Below are positions 36,346 to 45,404 of a DNA stretch of 64,000 bases, one piece after another (positions within the stretch are counted from its first letter, which is position 1; every line of letters begins with the position of its first letter). Under the pieces are notes generated by a model. The model worked only from the letters and a program-made list of their open reading frames with translations. It was not told the origin of the DNA and searched no databases. The position numbers and the translations under genes are program-made. Source of the stretch: Thalassomonas sp. M1454 (GTDB lineage: Bacteria > Pseudomonadota > Gammaproteobacteria > Enterobacterales > Alteromonadaceae); NCBI RefSeq assembly GCF_007097525.1, contig NZ_VKDD01000006.1, forward strand, positions 258,070 through 322,069, read 5' to 3'.

Positions 36346-39300
36346 TTAAGCTTTAAGCTCTTCTGCTGTCACTGACGATACTTCTTTATGTTTAGACTTG
36401 CGCTTAAACATGCCTTTTATATCTTCTATAACAACATACAAACAAGGTATAAGAAGTAGTGTAACTAGCGTTGCAAACAATACACCAAAACCTAAAGATA
36501 CAGCCATAGGCACTACCATCTTGGCCTGCATGCTGGTTTCAGTCATGATAGGTACTAAGCCAATAAATGTGGTTAGGGAGGTTAGTAAAATCGCTCTAAA
36601 GCGATTACAGCCAGCATCAACAACTGCTACCTTTGTCATTACCCCTGCCCTTTTCGCGCCATTTACATAATCAATCATCACTAATGAGTCATTTACCACA
36701 ACACCAGCGGCGGCAATTATACCAAAGATAGATAACACACTAAGATCGATACCTAAAATCATATGGCCGGCAACAGAGCCAATGACACCAAAAGGGATCA
36801 CCGACATTATAATAATTGGTTGGCTATAAGATTTAAGAGGGATCGCAAGCAAACTATATATGATTAGTAGTGAAATTATAAAGTCACGTAACTGGGTATT
36901 AGCACTGTCAATTTCTTCTTGGATTTTACCCGAAAGTTCACTTTTTAAAGCAGGATATTTTTGCATTAATTTTGGAATAAAGTTTTCACGAATATCACTG
37001 GCTATTTTAAATGGCTCAGCCTTTTCAGCATCAACTTTTGCCCATACATTAATTGTACGATTACCGTTTTCACGACGTATTTGATTTACCCCTTTAGTAA
37101 TGATGATATCAGCAACTTCAGATAATGGTACTTCAGCACCATTTGGCGCTTGAATAACCACATCATCAACATGACTAATAGACGAACGGTCAGCAAGAGG
37201 ATAACGCACCATTACCTTTATTTCTTCACCATTACGTAATATACGCTGAGCTTCTAAACCATAAAAGCTATAGCCGACTTGCGTAGCTACATCGCTTAAA
37301 GTTAACCCTAATGAGTAAGCTAATGGCTTAAGTTTAAACTGCACTTCTCTGGCGGCATTCATGCGCGAATTATTGATATCACTTACACCTACGAGTGTAG
37401 ATAACTTAGCGGTTAACTCTCGAGAAGCATCGATTAGCTGCTGTTCATTATTACTTTCGAGTCTAAAGCTAATATCGCCATCATCTCGATCACTACCAAA
37501 TAAATTATCTTGGGTATCTAAACTTTTTACTCCTGGTAGCATTGGCATATTTTCTCGCCATCTTTCGGCTACTTCAAAAGTGTTCATTGGACGTAACTCA
37601 GGATCAATTAACTTAATCATTATTCGTCCAGAGGTACGTCCACGTAGCTCAACCTGCATATCCGAGATCATATGAGTGCCGTATTCAGCTTCAATTTCAG
37701 CATCCACTTCGAATAACGAAGCTTTAATTGCTTCTATTGCTGCCAGTGTATCTTGCTCAGATGTATCTAAATTCATTTCTAGTTGAATTCGAGGAAAATC
37801 ATGTGGGATCTTAGGTTGACCAATATAACGAACTAAACCGCCTTGGAATAAACCTGCACAAATCAATAAAAAAGCAATAAATAAGCAAACAATACCATAG
37901 CGATACTTAACAGCTTTTTTAAGTGCAGCTCTATACGTATTCTCAACAAAACTCTTTAACTTGGTATCGATAAAGGTTCGAATTCGATCAAGAGGATTTT
38001 TAGGATTATGTACTTTCGGTTTCATGCGCGCTAAATGCGCAGGCAAGATTAACTTTGATTCAACCAAAGAAAAAATTAAACACAAGACCACCACAAAGCC
38101 AATTGCTTGTCCCATAGCAGCAGATGGTCCATCACCAAATAAGAAAGGTAAAAATGCAGCAATCGTTGTTAACACACCAAACGTTGCAGGCATAGCGACT
38201 CGTTTTACGCCGCGGATCACGTTATCAAGGCTATGACCGTTTTCTTCTACCTCACTATGAGCACTCTCTCCCATAACAATGGCATCATCGACCACAATAC
38301 CGAGCACCAAAATAAATGCGAATAGACTAATGACATTAATGGTGACATCAATCATAGCTGTTGGCATTAATAATAAAGTACCGAGGAAACAAACGGGTAG
38401 TCCCATCATTACCCAGAAAGCAAGCCGTACACGTAAAAACAGTGCCAGCATTAAAAATACCAGGATACCACCGCTTAATAAGTTGTTCAGCATCAGATCT
38501 AGACGCCCTTCCAGATATTCAGTCATATCGACCCAAGTTTCTATCGACACTCCTTCAGGCAACTGGCTTTGTTTTAATTCGATATAATTATTTACCACTT
38601 TGGCAACATCAGTAATACTTTGATCATTAGCTGCGCCAATGAAAAATGTTACTGAGTTTTTACCGTTAAACTTTGAGTGCTGTATGCCCTCTTCAAAATC
38701 GTCAGCAATAGTTGCGACTTCACCAAGCAAGATTTTTGAACCATCAGCACGAGTAATTAAAGGTAAGTTTTCGAATTCATGCCCTATATAGGCTTGATTC
38801 TCAACGCGCAGGTTAATGTAACCATTTGCTGCTCGAATTTGCCCTGCTGACATATTGCGAGACCAACTTCTCACCGCATTAGCGACTTGATTAAAACTAA
38901 GGTTATATTCTCTTAACTTATCTTTACTTACTTCAATGGCTATTTCGTAACTTAAACCACTATAAAACTCAGATACATTAAGCGATGGTAACTGCTGAAT
39001 TTCATTATGGATGTTTCGACCAAGCTCTTTAAGCTGCTTGTGACTCATATCACCATAGAGGCTGATATACTGCACCTCTTGTCGCATTTTTATCCGTTCA
39101 ACGGTCGGTCGCTCCATACCGGCAGGAAAAGAAGAAATAGAGTCTATTTGAGACTTTACTTCTTCCATCACAATTTGAGGATCGTAACTATCACTTACTC
39201 TAAACCAGCCATTTGAGTAATTACGGTTTGAATAAGTGATCATCCGCTCAATCCCTTGTACGGATTCAAGCGCTTCTTCAACTTTGATCGTTATCCCTTC

Positions 39301-39495
39301 TTCTACCTCTTGAGGGGCTGCACCAGGATACATAGCTCTGTATTCAAGCCAGTTGATTTCAACTTGTGGGAAAAATTGTTTGCGGATTGTGCCCATTGTT
39401 AGCAAGCCGCCAACGATAATAATAATCATCAGTAAATTGGCGGCAACAGGGTTGCGAGCAAACCAAGAAATAATACCTTTATTTGTATCAATCAT
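36346..39495 (-). CDS. RND-family efflux permease (HAE-like)
   Basis: Inner-membrane proton-driven pump of 1049 residues with the twofold RND layout: N-terminal helix (about 16-36), large periplasmic loops, and two six-helix blocks. The proton-relay acidic pair is in GIVVDDAIVMGESA, and IIAAAGVVVNDSLVMIDYVN repeats this in the second half. It partners with the membrane-fusion protein 2 bp upstream. No outer-membrane channel gene is present, so TolC from elsewhere is presumably used. Substrate is unknown; the permease at 57878-61039 is a close paralogue. Confidence 0.93.
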   Translation of the reverse strand: MIDTNKGIISWFARNPVAANLLMIIIIVGGLLTMGTIRKQFFPQVEINWLEYRAMYPGAAPQEVEEGITIKVEEALESVQGIERMITYSNRNYSNGWFRVSDSYDPQIVMEEVKSQIDSISSFPAGMERPTVERIKMRQEVQYISLYGDMSHKQLKELGRNIHNEIQQLPSLNVSEFYSGLSYEIAIEVSKDKLREYNLSFNQVANAVRSWSRNMSAGQIRAANGYINLRVENQAYIGHEFENLPLITRADGSKILLGEVATIADDFEEGIQHSKFNGKNSVTFFIGAANDQSITDVAKVVNNYIELKQSQLPEGVSIETWVDMTEYLEGRLDLMLNNLLSGGILVFLMLALFLRVRLAFWVMMGLPVCFLGTLLLMPTAMIDVTINVISLFAFILVLGIVVDDAIVMGESAHSEVEENGHSLDNVIRGVKRVAMPATFGVLTTIAAFLPFLFGDGPSAAMGQAIGFVVVLCLIFSLVESKLILPAHLARMKPKVHNPKNPLDRIRTFIDTKLKSFVENTYRAALKKAVKYRYGIVCLFIAFLLICAGLFQGGLVRYIGQPKIPHDFPRIQLEMNLDTSEQDTLAAIEAIKASLFEVDAEIEAEYGTHMISDMQVELRGRTSGRIMIKLIDPELRPMNTFEVAERWRENMPMLPGVKSLDTQDNLFGSDRDDGDISFRLESNNEQQLIDASRELTAKLSTLVGVSDINNSRMNAAREVQFKLKPLAYSLGLTLSDVATQVGYSFYGLEAQRILRNGEEIKVMVRYPLADRSSISHVDDVVIQAPNGAEVPLSEVADIIITKGVNQIRRENGNRTINVWAKVDAEKAEPFKIASDIRENFIPKLMQKYPALKSELSGKIQEEIDSANTQLRDFIISLLIIYSLLAIPLKSYSQPIIIMSVIPFGVIGSVAGHMILGIDLSVLSIFGIIAAAGVVVNDSLVMIDYVNGAKRAGVMTKVAVVDAGCNRFRAILLTSLTTFIGLVPIMTETSMQAKMVVPMAVSLGFGVLFATLVTLLLIPCLYVVIEDIKGMFKRKSKHKEVSSVTAEELKA

Positions 39496-39497
39496 GA

Positions 39498-40682
39498 TTA
39501 TTTATCCTTTAATGCGAGCTGGGTTTCAGCCTCTTGAGTCGCTGGCTGTTCCTGATTTTCAGGAGCTAATGCCAACTTCATACCTGCTAAAGGAAAGTCT
39601 AAAGCCGAACTAATGATTAAATCACCATCATTTAAACCGGCAGAAATGATTACTTGGCTGCCTTGTTGACGCAGTATAGTAACGTCCTTATAAACTAACT
39701 TACTGTCAGGGGAAAATACTGCGACTTTAGAATCTGCAACTAAATGCCTAGGAACCATAGCGACATTACTCGCTTTTGCCCCCTTAATGACCGCATTAAC
39801 ATAACTACCATATCGAAGCGGTAATTCACCAGAAGCTAAACCATAAGGGTCAGAAATCTCAGCAACTAGATAATTCATTCTAGAGCTATCATCAATAACC
39901 CCTTCAGAGCGAACTATTTCGGCATGCCACTGTTGTTTAACGCCAGCATAGTCACTGGTTAAAATAACCTTGGCTTTTTCACCACTAGCAATTAAAAACT
40001 GCAACTGATTATCAGCTACCGGTAAACGAACTTTAGCAACAGCAACATTTAAAATTTTACCTAAATTTTTTCCTACCCCAACATAAGAGCCTAACCCAAT
40101 TTCTCGACTCTCTATCATGGCATCATAAGGCGAGATTATTTTAGTGCGCTCTAAATTTCGTTTAGCCCTCTTAACAGAGGCTTCTGCCGCTTTCACTTTA
40201 GCCATTTCTTGTGCTAATTGTGGTTTACGTAAACTCAACTCTGTTGGAGATGTATCTTTAATTCGTTGCCACTCTTTCTCTGCAACTTTACCCTGAGCTT
40301 TTTCTAACTCTAACGCAGCTCGCGCAGTAGCTAAATTGGCATCAGCTTCAATTAATGCGGCTTCATAATCACTTGGGTCAATGACGGCAAGTACTTGACC
40401 TTTCTTAATGAATCCCCCACGAACAAAATGCTCAGATAGTTCAACAATTTGTCCGCTTACTTGCGCAACTAGGTCAGTGGAAAATTTAGGTTGTACTACA
40501 CCATGCGAATAAACATCTAAGTTTACCGGCTGTAGAGAAATTTCTTCCACAGCAACGATTGGCGTAAGATCAATCTCAGCTTTTTCTTCTGGCGGCTTTT
40601 TCATCGATGAAAACACAACCATTGCACAGACTCCAACCACTAATATAAGAGCAGGTATAATTATTTGTTTCTTGGTAGCCAC
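39498..40682 (-). CDS. RND efflux periplasmic adaptor (membrane-fusion protein)
   Basis: The 394-residue adaptor has an N-terminal membrane anchor (about 8-27) without a lipobox, then a lipoyl-like half (VAQVSGQIVEL), an alpha-helical hairpin (about 105-175) and beta-barrel domains with the second lipoyl half (ERTKIISPYDAMIESREIGLGSYV). It bridges the permease to an outer-membrane channel. It is first in the two-gene operon. Confidence 0.92.
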   Translation of the reverse strand: MATKKQIIIPALILVVGVCAMVVFSSMKKPPEEKAEIDLTPIVAVEEISLQPVNLDVYSHGVVQPKFSTDLVAQVSGQIVELSEHFVRGGFIKKGQVLAVIDPSDYEAALIEADANLATARAALELEKAQGKVAEKEWQRIKDTSPTELSLRKPQLAQEMAKVKAAEASVKRAKRNLERTKIISPYDAMIESREIGLGSYVGVGKNLGKILNVAVAKVRLPVADNQLQFLIASGEKAKVILTSDYAGVKQQWHAEIVRSEGVIDDSSRMNYLVAEISDPYGLASGELPLRYGSYVNAVIKGAKASNVAMVPRHLVADSKVAVFSPDSKLVYKDVTILRQQGSQVIISAGLNDGDLIISSALDFPLAGMKLALAPENQEQPATQEAETQLALKDK

Positions 40683-40791
40683 AATAGACCTCTAATGTAA
40701 AAAATATTTTTATCTATACGTATATTAACAAAATGCTAACAAGTGTATTTAGCGAATATGTAAATAGATATTACAAACCGCACTAAGGTAC

Positions 40792-40827
40792 AAAAAAGCC
40801 CTTGTTTTAAATGAAAACGAGGGCTTA
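40792..40827 (-). terminator. Terminator of the NagX-like gene
   Basis: On the minus strand AAGCCCTCGTTTT pairs with AAAACAAGGGCTT (one mismatch) and is followed by TTTTG. The three tandem repeats lie between the stop codon and this hairpin and are therefore transcribed. Confidence 0.8.
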
Positions 40828-40840
40828 ATAATTAAGTAAA

Positions 40841-40972
40841 ACTAACCCTTTCCATGGGCTTCCTGCCCACCAAGGGTGTATATCAAGCACTAACCCTTTC
40901 CATGGCGTCCTGCCCACCAAGGGTGTATATCAAGCACTAACCCTTTCCATGGGCGTCCTGCCCACCAAGGGT
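40841..40972. repeat. Three tandem 47-48-bp hairpin repeats (REP-like)
   Basis: Units at 40841-40888, 40889-40935 and 40936-40972 (the last lacks the linker). Each contains ACCCTT and AAGGGT as outer arms and TGGGC / GCCCA as inner arms around TTCCT or GTCCT; the linker is GTATATCAAGC. The second unit has lost one G from the inner arm. A further perfect dyad, AGTACAT-CC-ATGTACT (40973-40988), abuts the array and the stop codon of the NagX-like gene. There are no unique spacers, so it is not a CRISPR. Confidence 0.85.
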
Positions 40973-40986
40973 AGTACATCCATGTA

Positions 40987-42138
40987 CTAAACTTTTATGA
41001 AGATTTTGTTGCGTGACATCCAAACTAGAAGCAACCATTGTAAAAGTACTATGGCAATAATGCTCAATAAGGTTTGCCAGCTTTCAGGAACAGATGCTAT
41101 TACTCCACCAAATAAGCTTTGCGCTAAGTAATTCCAATTAACTAACGCCGTACCAAGATAGATAATTATCGAATTCATGCCAATAATAGCGAATGGTTTA
41201 GCCCATGTTTGCCAATTCTGCATATCAATGAGCCAATAAAATAAAGCCAGAAATAGAACACTCCAGCCACAAGTAACTAGCACAAACGAAGGTGTCCATA
41301 AGGTTTTATTTACTGGGATAATTAAATCAAAACCCCAGCCAAGAGCCAAAGTAGATAAACCAATAATAAGCAAATTTCGTAACAATACTGTTGGTAAAGA
41401 TTTTTGTTGCATCATAAGGCGGCCAACAAAAACACCGGCCAGACAATTTACAATAGAGCCTAGGTTAGACAGTAAGCCTTCAGGATCTACAGGTAAATTT
41501 TGATAACGAATACCAGGTAACAAAGCTTGATCAACCCATGCATTTATTGAATACATCTGTGAGAAGTTACCTGAGCCAAACTCGCCAATACTGGCAAACA
41601 GTAAAATTAAGCTATATACAACTAACAAGCCAATAGTAGCTTTTATCTGAGTAGCTAAACTACAATGCCACACCAGCATAGCGGCAACAAACCAAGCGAG
41701 TCCAATACGGCCTAGTACGCTGACATAGCGGATCTCACCAAAATCGGCAGGAATTCCCGTACCCCAACCATGGTTATAAACAATACCTAAGATGAAAAGT
41801 AGAAATAATCGCTTAATAGCATGCTGATACTTAGCTTTACGCTGCACTATAGATAAAGTAGCGATAGGTTTAGCGGCAATTCCTAAACTAACTCCTGACA
41901 AAAAGATAAACAGCGGGAAAATTAAATCATAAAGAGTAAACCCATGCCATTGACTATGTAACATCTGCGCGGCAGCATCATTAAAAAATGAAAAACCAGT
42001 AATAATGAATAATGCGGCGAAAATCCCTTCAGCCCCTAAGATCCAAAACATATCAAAGCCACGTAAAGCATCAATAGAAAGTAATCTTTTATTTTTTTTA
42101 GAGTTTTCAGGAGGGTTATCTAGTGAAATTTGGTTCAT
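40987..42138 (-). CDS. NagX-like membrane acyltransferase-family protein (HGSNAT/DUF5009-related)
   Basis: A 383-residue polytopic protein with about ten hydrophobic segments. The N-terminal RLLSIDALRGFDMFWILGAEG and the following HSQWHGFTLYDLIFPLFIFLSGVSLG are hallmarks of the family that includes NagX of marine N-acetylglucosamine loci and eukaryotic heparan-alpha-glucosaminide acetyltransferase. The histidine in QWHGFTLYDLIFP is conserved in the family. Here no nag genes adjoin it, so a GlcNAc role is only an inference. It is monocistronic. Confidence 0.85.
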   Translation of the reverse strand: MNQISLDNPPENSKKNKRLLSIDALRGFDMFWILGAEGIFAALFIITGFSFFNDAAAQMLHSQWHGFTLYDLIFPLFIFLSGVSLGIAAKPIATLSIVQRKAKYQHAIKRLFLLFILGIVYNHGWGTGIPADFGEIRYVSVLGRIGLAWFVAAMLVWHCSLATQIKATIGLLVVYSLILLFASIGEFGSGNFSQMYSINAWVDQALLPGIRYQNLPVDPEGLLSNLGSIVNCLAGVFVGRLMMQQKSLPTVLLRNLLIIGLSTLALGWGFDLIIPVNKTLWTPSFVLVTCGWSVLFLALFYWLIDMQNWQTWAKPFAIIGMNSIIIYLGTALVNWNYLAQSLFGGVIASVPESWQTLLSIIAIVLLQWLLLVWMSRNKIFIKV

Positions 42139-42263
42139 ATAGTATATTTTTGATTGCTAAATAATAATAATTGCTAAACTATACTAAACAGCCGAGTGAA
42201 TTCAATCATTTAGTTTAAGCTGACTAAAGAACAACAAAGAGAAGCAACTAGTAAGGTCGTTAA

Positions 42264-43826
42264 ATGAAACAACACACATCAATAAATTCATTAATGAAAT
42301 GGTCTTTTGCCTCATTAATATTTTTAATGATGGTGATCACCTTTTCTTATCGTTATTTTGTAGAGATCCCTAAAGAGCGAGCAGCAATTGAAAGATTACA
42401 TAAAAGGGAGCTAAATGCTTTATATTTTTCGTTAATTGATGAGTCTGAAAATTTAAAGCAGATGAATTACGATTACGCCATCTGGGATGACACATATAAT
42501 TTTGTTAAAAACTATAACCAATCATATTTAGATAATAACTATGACATACAAACATTCACAAACCTTTCTATCGATGCTGTTTTTATTATCGATAATAAAA
42601 ACAATATCTTATTTTCCAAAGGCTTTGATCATTTAACTCAACAAGAACTTAACTTTAACGATCTGCTTGACGACAAAGGCTTGTTTTCATCAAAAATAGT
42701 TAATTTTAAACGAGCAACTAACCAGGCACGTCATGGCATAGTAAAAACTAAAGAAGGAACCATGATTTTTGCCATTACCAATATAAGTAATTCATCCAAT
42801 ACAGCCAAAAGTAATGGTCAATTAATTTATCTCAAGCGCTTTGATCAAGCCTTAACCGACAATGTCGCTGATTCAACTCAATTAAAGCTAAAAGTAATCC
42901 CTTATGATGAAAGTTATAAAGAGTTCCCTAGGATCACAGACTTGTTTAAGTTAACAACTAAAAATCAAAGTAACTTATGGGTGGTAGAAGATATATATAA
43001 GCAACCAAGCTTGGTTATGCAGGTTGAACATTTTGATAATTTTGAATTAACTATACTCACCAGAGACTTAACAATCACTATAGCAGTACAGCTGTTAGTT
43101 ATGATGTTTATGTTTACCTTTATAAAAAAAATCTTAATTAACCCGATGAATGTTGTAAATAGCGAATTGTCAGAAATAGTGAAGAGTAAAAAGCTATCTG
43201 CACTTACAGCTCAGTTTACCGTAACTGAATTTAAACGCCTTACAGATGAATTTAACCACATGGTTAGCACGGTAGAAAACCAGCAAACTCAGCTAGAAAA
43301 GCTAAGTTTAACTGATGGTTTAACCCAAATCCCAAACAGAACGGCTTTTGAACAACACTTCACAAAGGAGCTAGGACACTTACAGCGTAACAATACGCCA
43401 TTTGCTATCGTCATGTGCGATATTGATTATTTTAAAAAATACAATGACTCTTTAGGACACACTGCAGGTGATGATGCTTTAAAGCAAGTTGCGCAAAGCT
43501 TAGCTTTATCAACAAGACGTGTGAACGATGCTGTTGCACGTTACGGCGGAGAAGAGTTTATAATATTATTCAGTGGCATAGAATTAAGCGCTTTAGAAAT
43601 TAAGCTATCTGAAATATTAGAAAATATTCGAGATTTAAATATACATCACCCCGATTCAGATATCGCAGAAACTATTACGATAAGCCTTGGAGCCGTTTTA
43701 TTAACACCTCCTAGAGATAAAAATGAAATGATCGACTTAACCCAAGTTATAAACATTGCTGATAAAGCTCTATATTTAGCAAAACATTCTGGTCGAAATC
43801 AATTTCAAATCACCAAAGAGAATTAA
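42264..43826 (+). CDS. Membrane diguanylate cyclase with CHASE4-type sensor
   Basis: Makes cyclic di-GMP from two GTP in response to a periplasmic cue. The 520 residues comprise a first helix (about 13-33), a periplasmic CHASE4-like domain with the signature DYAIWDDTYNFV (70-81), a second helix near 270-295, a HAMP-like linker, and a GGDEF domain (about 355-515). The active site is GGEEF at 428-432, and an RxxD inhibitory site (RVND, 419-422) lies five residues before it, so it should be active and product-inhibited. The TerB-like gene follows after 1 bp. Confidence 0.93.
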   Translation: MKQHTSINSLMKWSFASLIFLMMVITFSYRYFVEIPKERAAIERLHKRELNALYFSLIDESENLKQMNYDYAIWDDTYNFVKNYNQSYLDNNYDIQTFTNLSIDAVFIIDNKNNILFSKGFDHLTQQELNFNDLLDDKGLFSSKIVNFKRATNQARHGIVKTKEGTMIFAITNISNSSNTAKSNGQLIYLKRFDQALTDNVADSTQLKLKVIPYDESYKEFPRITDLFKLTTKNQSNLWVVEDIYKQPSLVMQVEHFDNFELTILTRDLTITIAVQLLVMMFMFTFIKKILINPMNVVNSELSEIVKSKKLSALTAQFTVTEFKRLTDEFNHMVSTVENQQTQLEKLSLTDGLTQIPNRTAFEQHFTKELGHLQRNNTPFAIVMCDIDYFKKYNDSLGHTAGDDALKQVAQSLALSTRRVNDAVARYGGEEFIILFSGIELSALEIKLSEILENIRDLNIHHPDSDIAETITISLGAVLLTPPRDKNEMIDLTQVINIADKALYLAKHSGRNQFQITKEN

Positions 43827-43827
43827 A

Positions 43828-44286
43828 ATGATAAGTAGAATTCGAGTTTTTATAAAAAATTTACAACAAGAAAACGTTGTTGGTAATGTCCTCTCTATTG
43901 AGATTGCTACTGCAGTATTACTATTTGAAGTTATGCGCGCAGATCAAGAAAATAGCGAGACAGAAATCAGCAAAGTAATCGAGCTACTGCAAAAACAGTT
44001 TAAATTAAATAAAAATGAAGTACTTGAAATATTAGCTGCGGCTGAAGATGAGTCATTTCATGCCAATGATTTTTATCGCTTTACCAATACCATTAACAAT
44101 CAATTCCCATTAGAAGAGCGCATAAAAATTGTTGAGTCGCTTTGGTTAGTGGCTTATGCAGATGGCGTATTAGATGCGATTGAGGAACATATAATCAGAC
44201 GCATTGCCGATTTATTACACCTTCGCCATAGCGAATACATTCAATGCAAACTTAAAATTCAAAAGCAGTTGAACCCCAAAATATAA
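43828..44286 (+). CDS. TerB-domain protein
   Basis: A 152-residue all-helical protein of the TerB/DjlA-middle-domain type, with two copies of the acidic pattern at EVMRADQENSETE (about 34-46) and LVAYADGVLDAIEE (about 105-118). TerB-type domains bind metal in some members, and many stand-alone members have nothing to do with tellurite. It is 1 bp from the cyclase gene, so the two are co-expressed; whether they act together is unknown. Confidence 0.8.
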   Translation: MISRIRVFIKNLQQENVVGNVLSIEIATAVLLFEVMRADQENSETEISKVIELLQKQFKLNKNEVLEILAAAEDESFHANDFYRFTNTINNQFPLEERIKIVESLWLVAYADGVLDAIEEHIIRRIADLLHLRHSEYIQCKLKIQKQLNPKI

Positions 44287-44320
44287 GCTTAAAAGTATTT
44301 AATTGTATTATTACTATCAT

Positions 44321-44340
44321 TAACAAGGTGCACCTTGTTA
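44321..44340. promoter_or_regulatory. Perfect 20-bp palindrome upstream of the CvfB-like gene
   Basis: TAACAAGGTGCACCTTGTTA is a fully symmetrical dyad in the 91-bp gap between the TerB-like and CvfB-like genes, 37 bp before the latter's ATG. No T run follows on either strand, so it fits an operator better than a terminator. The cognate regulator is unknown. Confidence 0.5.
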
Positions 44341-44377
44341 AAATAGCGCTTTAAACATACTCAGTTCAGGAAATTCA

Positions 44378-45325
44378 ATGGCAGATATAGGTAAGTTCAA
44401 CACACTAAAGGTATTAAAGTTAACTGACTTTGGTGCTTATTTAGATGGTGGAAATTTAGGTGAAATTTTACTCCCTAATCGTTACATGCCAGAAGACTGC
44501 CTTGAAGGAAGTAGTGTTGAAGTCTTTGTTTATTTTGACTCAAATGATCGTTTAATAGCTACAACAGAAAAAGCCAAAGGCCAAGTAGATGACTTTGTTA
44601 GCTTAAAAGTTATTCAAGTTAATCAAATGGGTGCATTCCTAGATTGGGGTTTATCTAAAGATTTATTAGTACCGTATAATCAGCAGCATCATAAAATGGT
44701 GGTTGATAAATACTACTTAGTAAAAATCTATCAAGACAGCCACACCGATCGTATTGCCGCATCAAGTAAACTAGATAAGTACCTTGATATTTGGCCAGCA
44801 AACTTTGAAATAGGTGAACGTGTAGACCTTATCATTGGTGATAAAACTGACCTAGGCTTCAAAGCCATTATTAACGAACGTAATTGGGGCTTATTATACG
44901 ATAATGAGATATTCCAACCTTTACGTGTTGGTAAAAGAATTCAAGGCTATGTTAAAAACATGCGCCCGGATGGACGAGTAGATTTGATTCTAACACGCTC
45001 AGGCATTGGCAAAGTAAATGACTTTGCGCCGAGCTTTATTAGCTACCTACAAGATAATGATGGCTTTAGTGCGATAAATGATAAAAGCACGCCTGAGCTA
45101 ATTCAAAAAACCTTTGGTGTAAGTAAAAAAACATTTAAAAGCACTGTTGGTAATTTATTAAAGCGAGGACGTGTACGTATTGAAGCTGATGGTATTTATT
45201 ATGTTGAAAACCCTCAACCTAAGCCAAGAGCTAAAGCAACACCTACTAAATCTGCGCCAGCAAAACCGAGCTCAAATAAAGCGAAGCCAGCAAAGAAAAA
45301 ATTTAAAATCACACCTAGAAAATAA
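44378..45325 (+). CDS. CvfB/YitL-like S1-domain RNA-binding protein
   Basis: The 315-residue protein contains successive S1-like domains (about 1-65, 66-140 and 145-210; note LKLTDFGAYLDGG and LKVIQVNQMGAFLDWG as paired S1 starts), then a winged-helix-like segment (about 225-280, VSKKTFKSTVGNLLKRGRVRIEADGIYYV) and a basic Pro/Ala/Lys tail. This is the CvfB layout, a family linked to RNA binding and virulence regulation in Staphylococcus. The C-terminal basic tail beyond about 280 is an extra likely to aid RNA contact. Targets are unknown. Confidence 0.88.
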   Translation: MADIGKFNTLKVLKLTDFGAYLDGGNLGEILLPNRYMPEDCLEGSSVEVFVYFDSNDRLIATTEKAKGQVDDFVSLKVIQVNQMGAFLDWGLSKDLLVPYNQQHHKMVVDKYYLVKIYQDSHTDRIAASSKLDKYLDIWPANFEIGERVDLIIGDKTDLGFKAIINERNWGLLYDNEIFQPLRVGKRIQGYVKNMRPDGRVDLILTRSGIGKVNDFAPSFISYLQDNDGFSAINDKSTPELIQKTFGVSKKTFKSTVGNLLKRGRVRIEADGIYYVENPQPKPRAKATPTKSAPAKPSSNKAKPAKKKFKITPRK

Positions 45326-45355
45326 CTACTTACTACTAGTTAAATACTAATAAAC

Positions 45356-45381
45356 AAAAAGGGAGCCAATGGCTCCCTTTG
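45356..45381. terminator. Terminator between the CvfB-like gene and amtB
   Basis: Stem AAAGGGAGCC / GGCTCCCTTT with an AAT centre. The five-T run is on the minus strand, so it mainly terminates glnK-amtB, with weaker action on the plus strand. Confidence 0.85.
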
Positions 45382-45404
45382 CTCTAGTTAGGTTTTACCT
45401 AATA

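Larger units (their letters stand above)
40683..40986. other. 304-bp gap between two minus-strand genes
   Basis: It contains, from right to left, the end of the NagX-like transcript with three tandem hairpin repeats, a terminator, and the promoter region of the efflux operon (about 40683-40790, no clear -35/-10 seen). Confidence 0.5.

Noticed and set aside
40841..40972. Tandem repeats considered as a CRISPR array
   Set aside because: Units abut with an identical linker rather than unique spacers, only three copies exist, and no cas genes are present.
43828..44286. TerB-like gene as a tellurite-resistance locus
   Set aside because: No other ter genes are present, and stand-alone TerB domains are common in unrelated roles, including inside DjlA.
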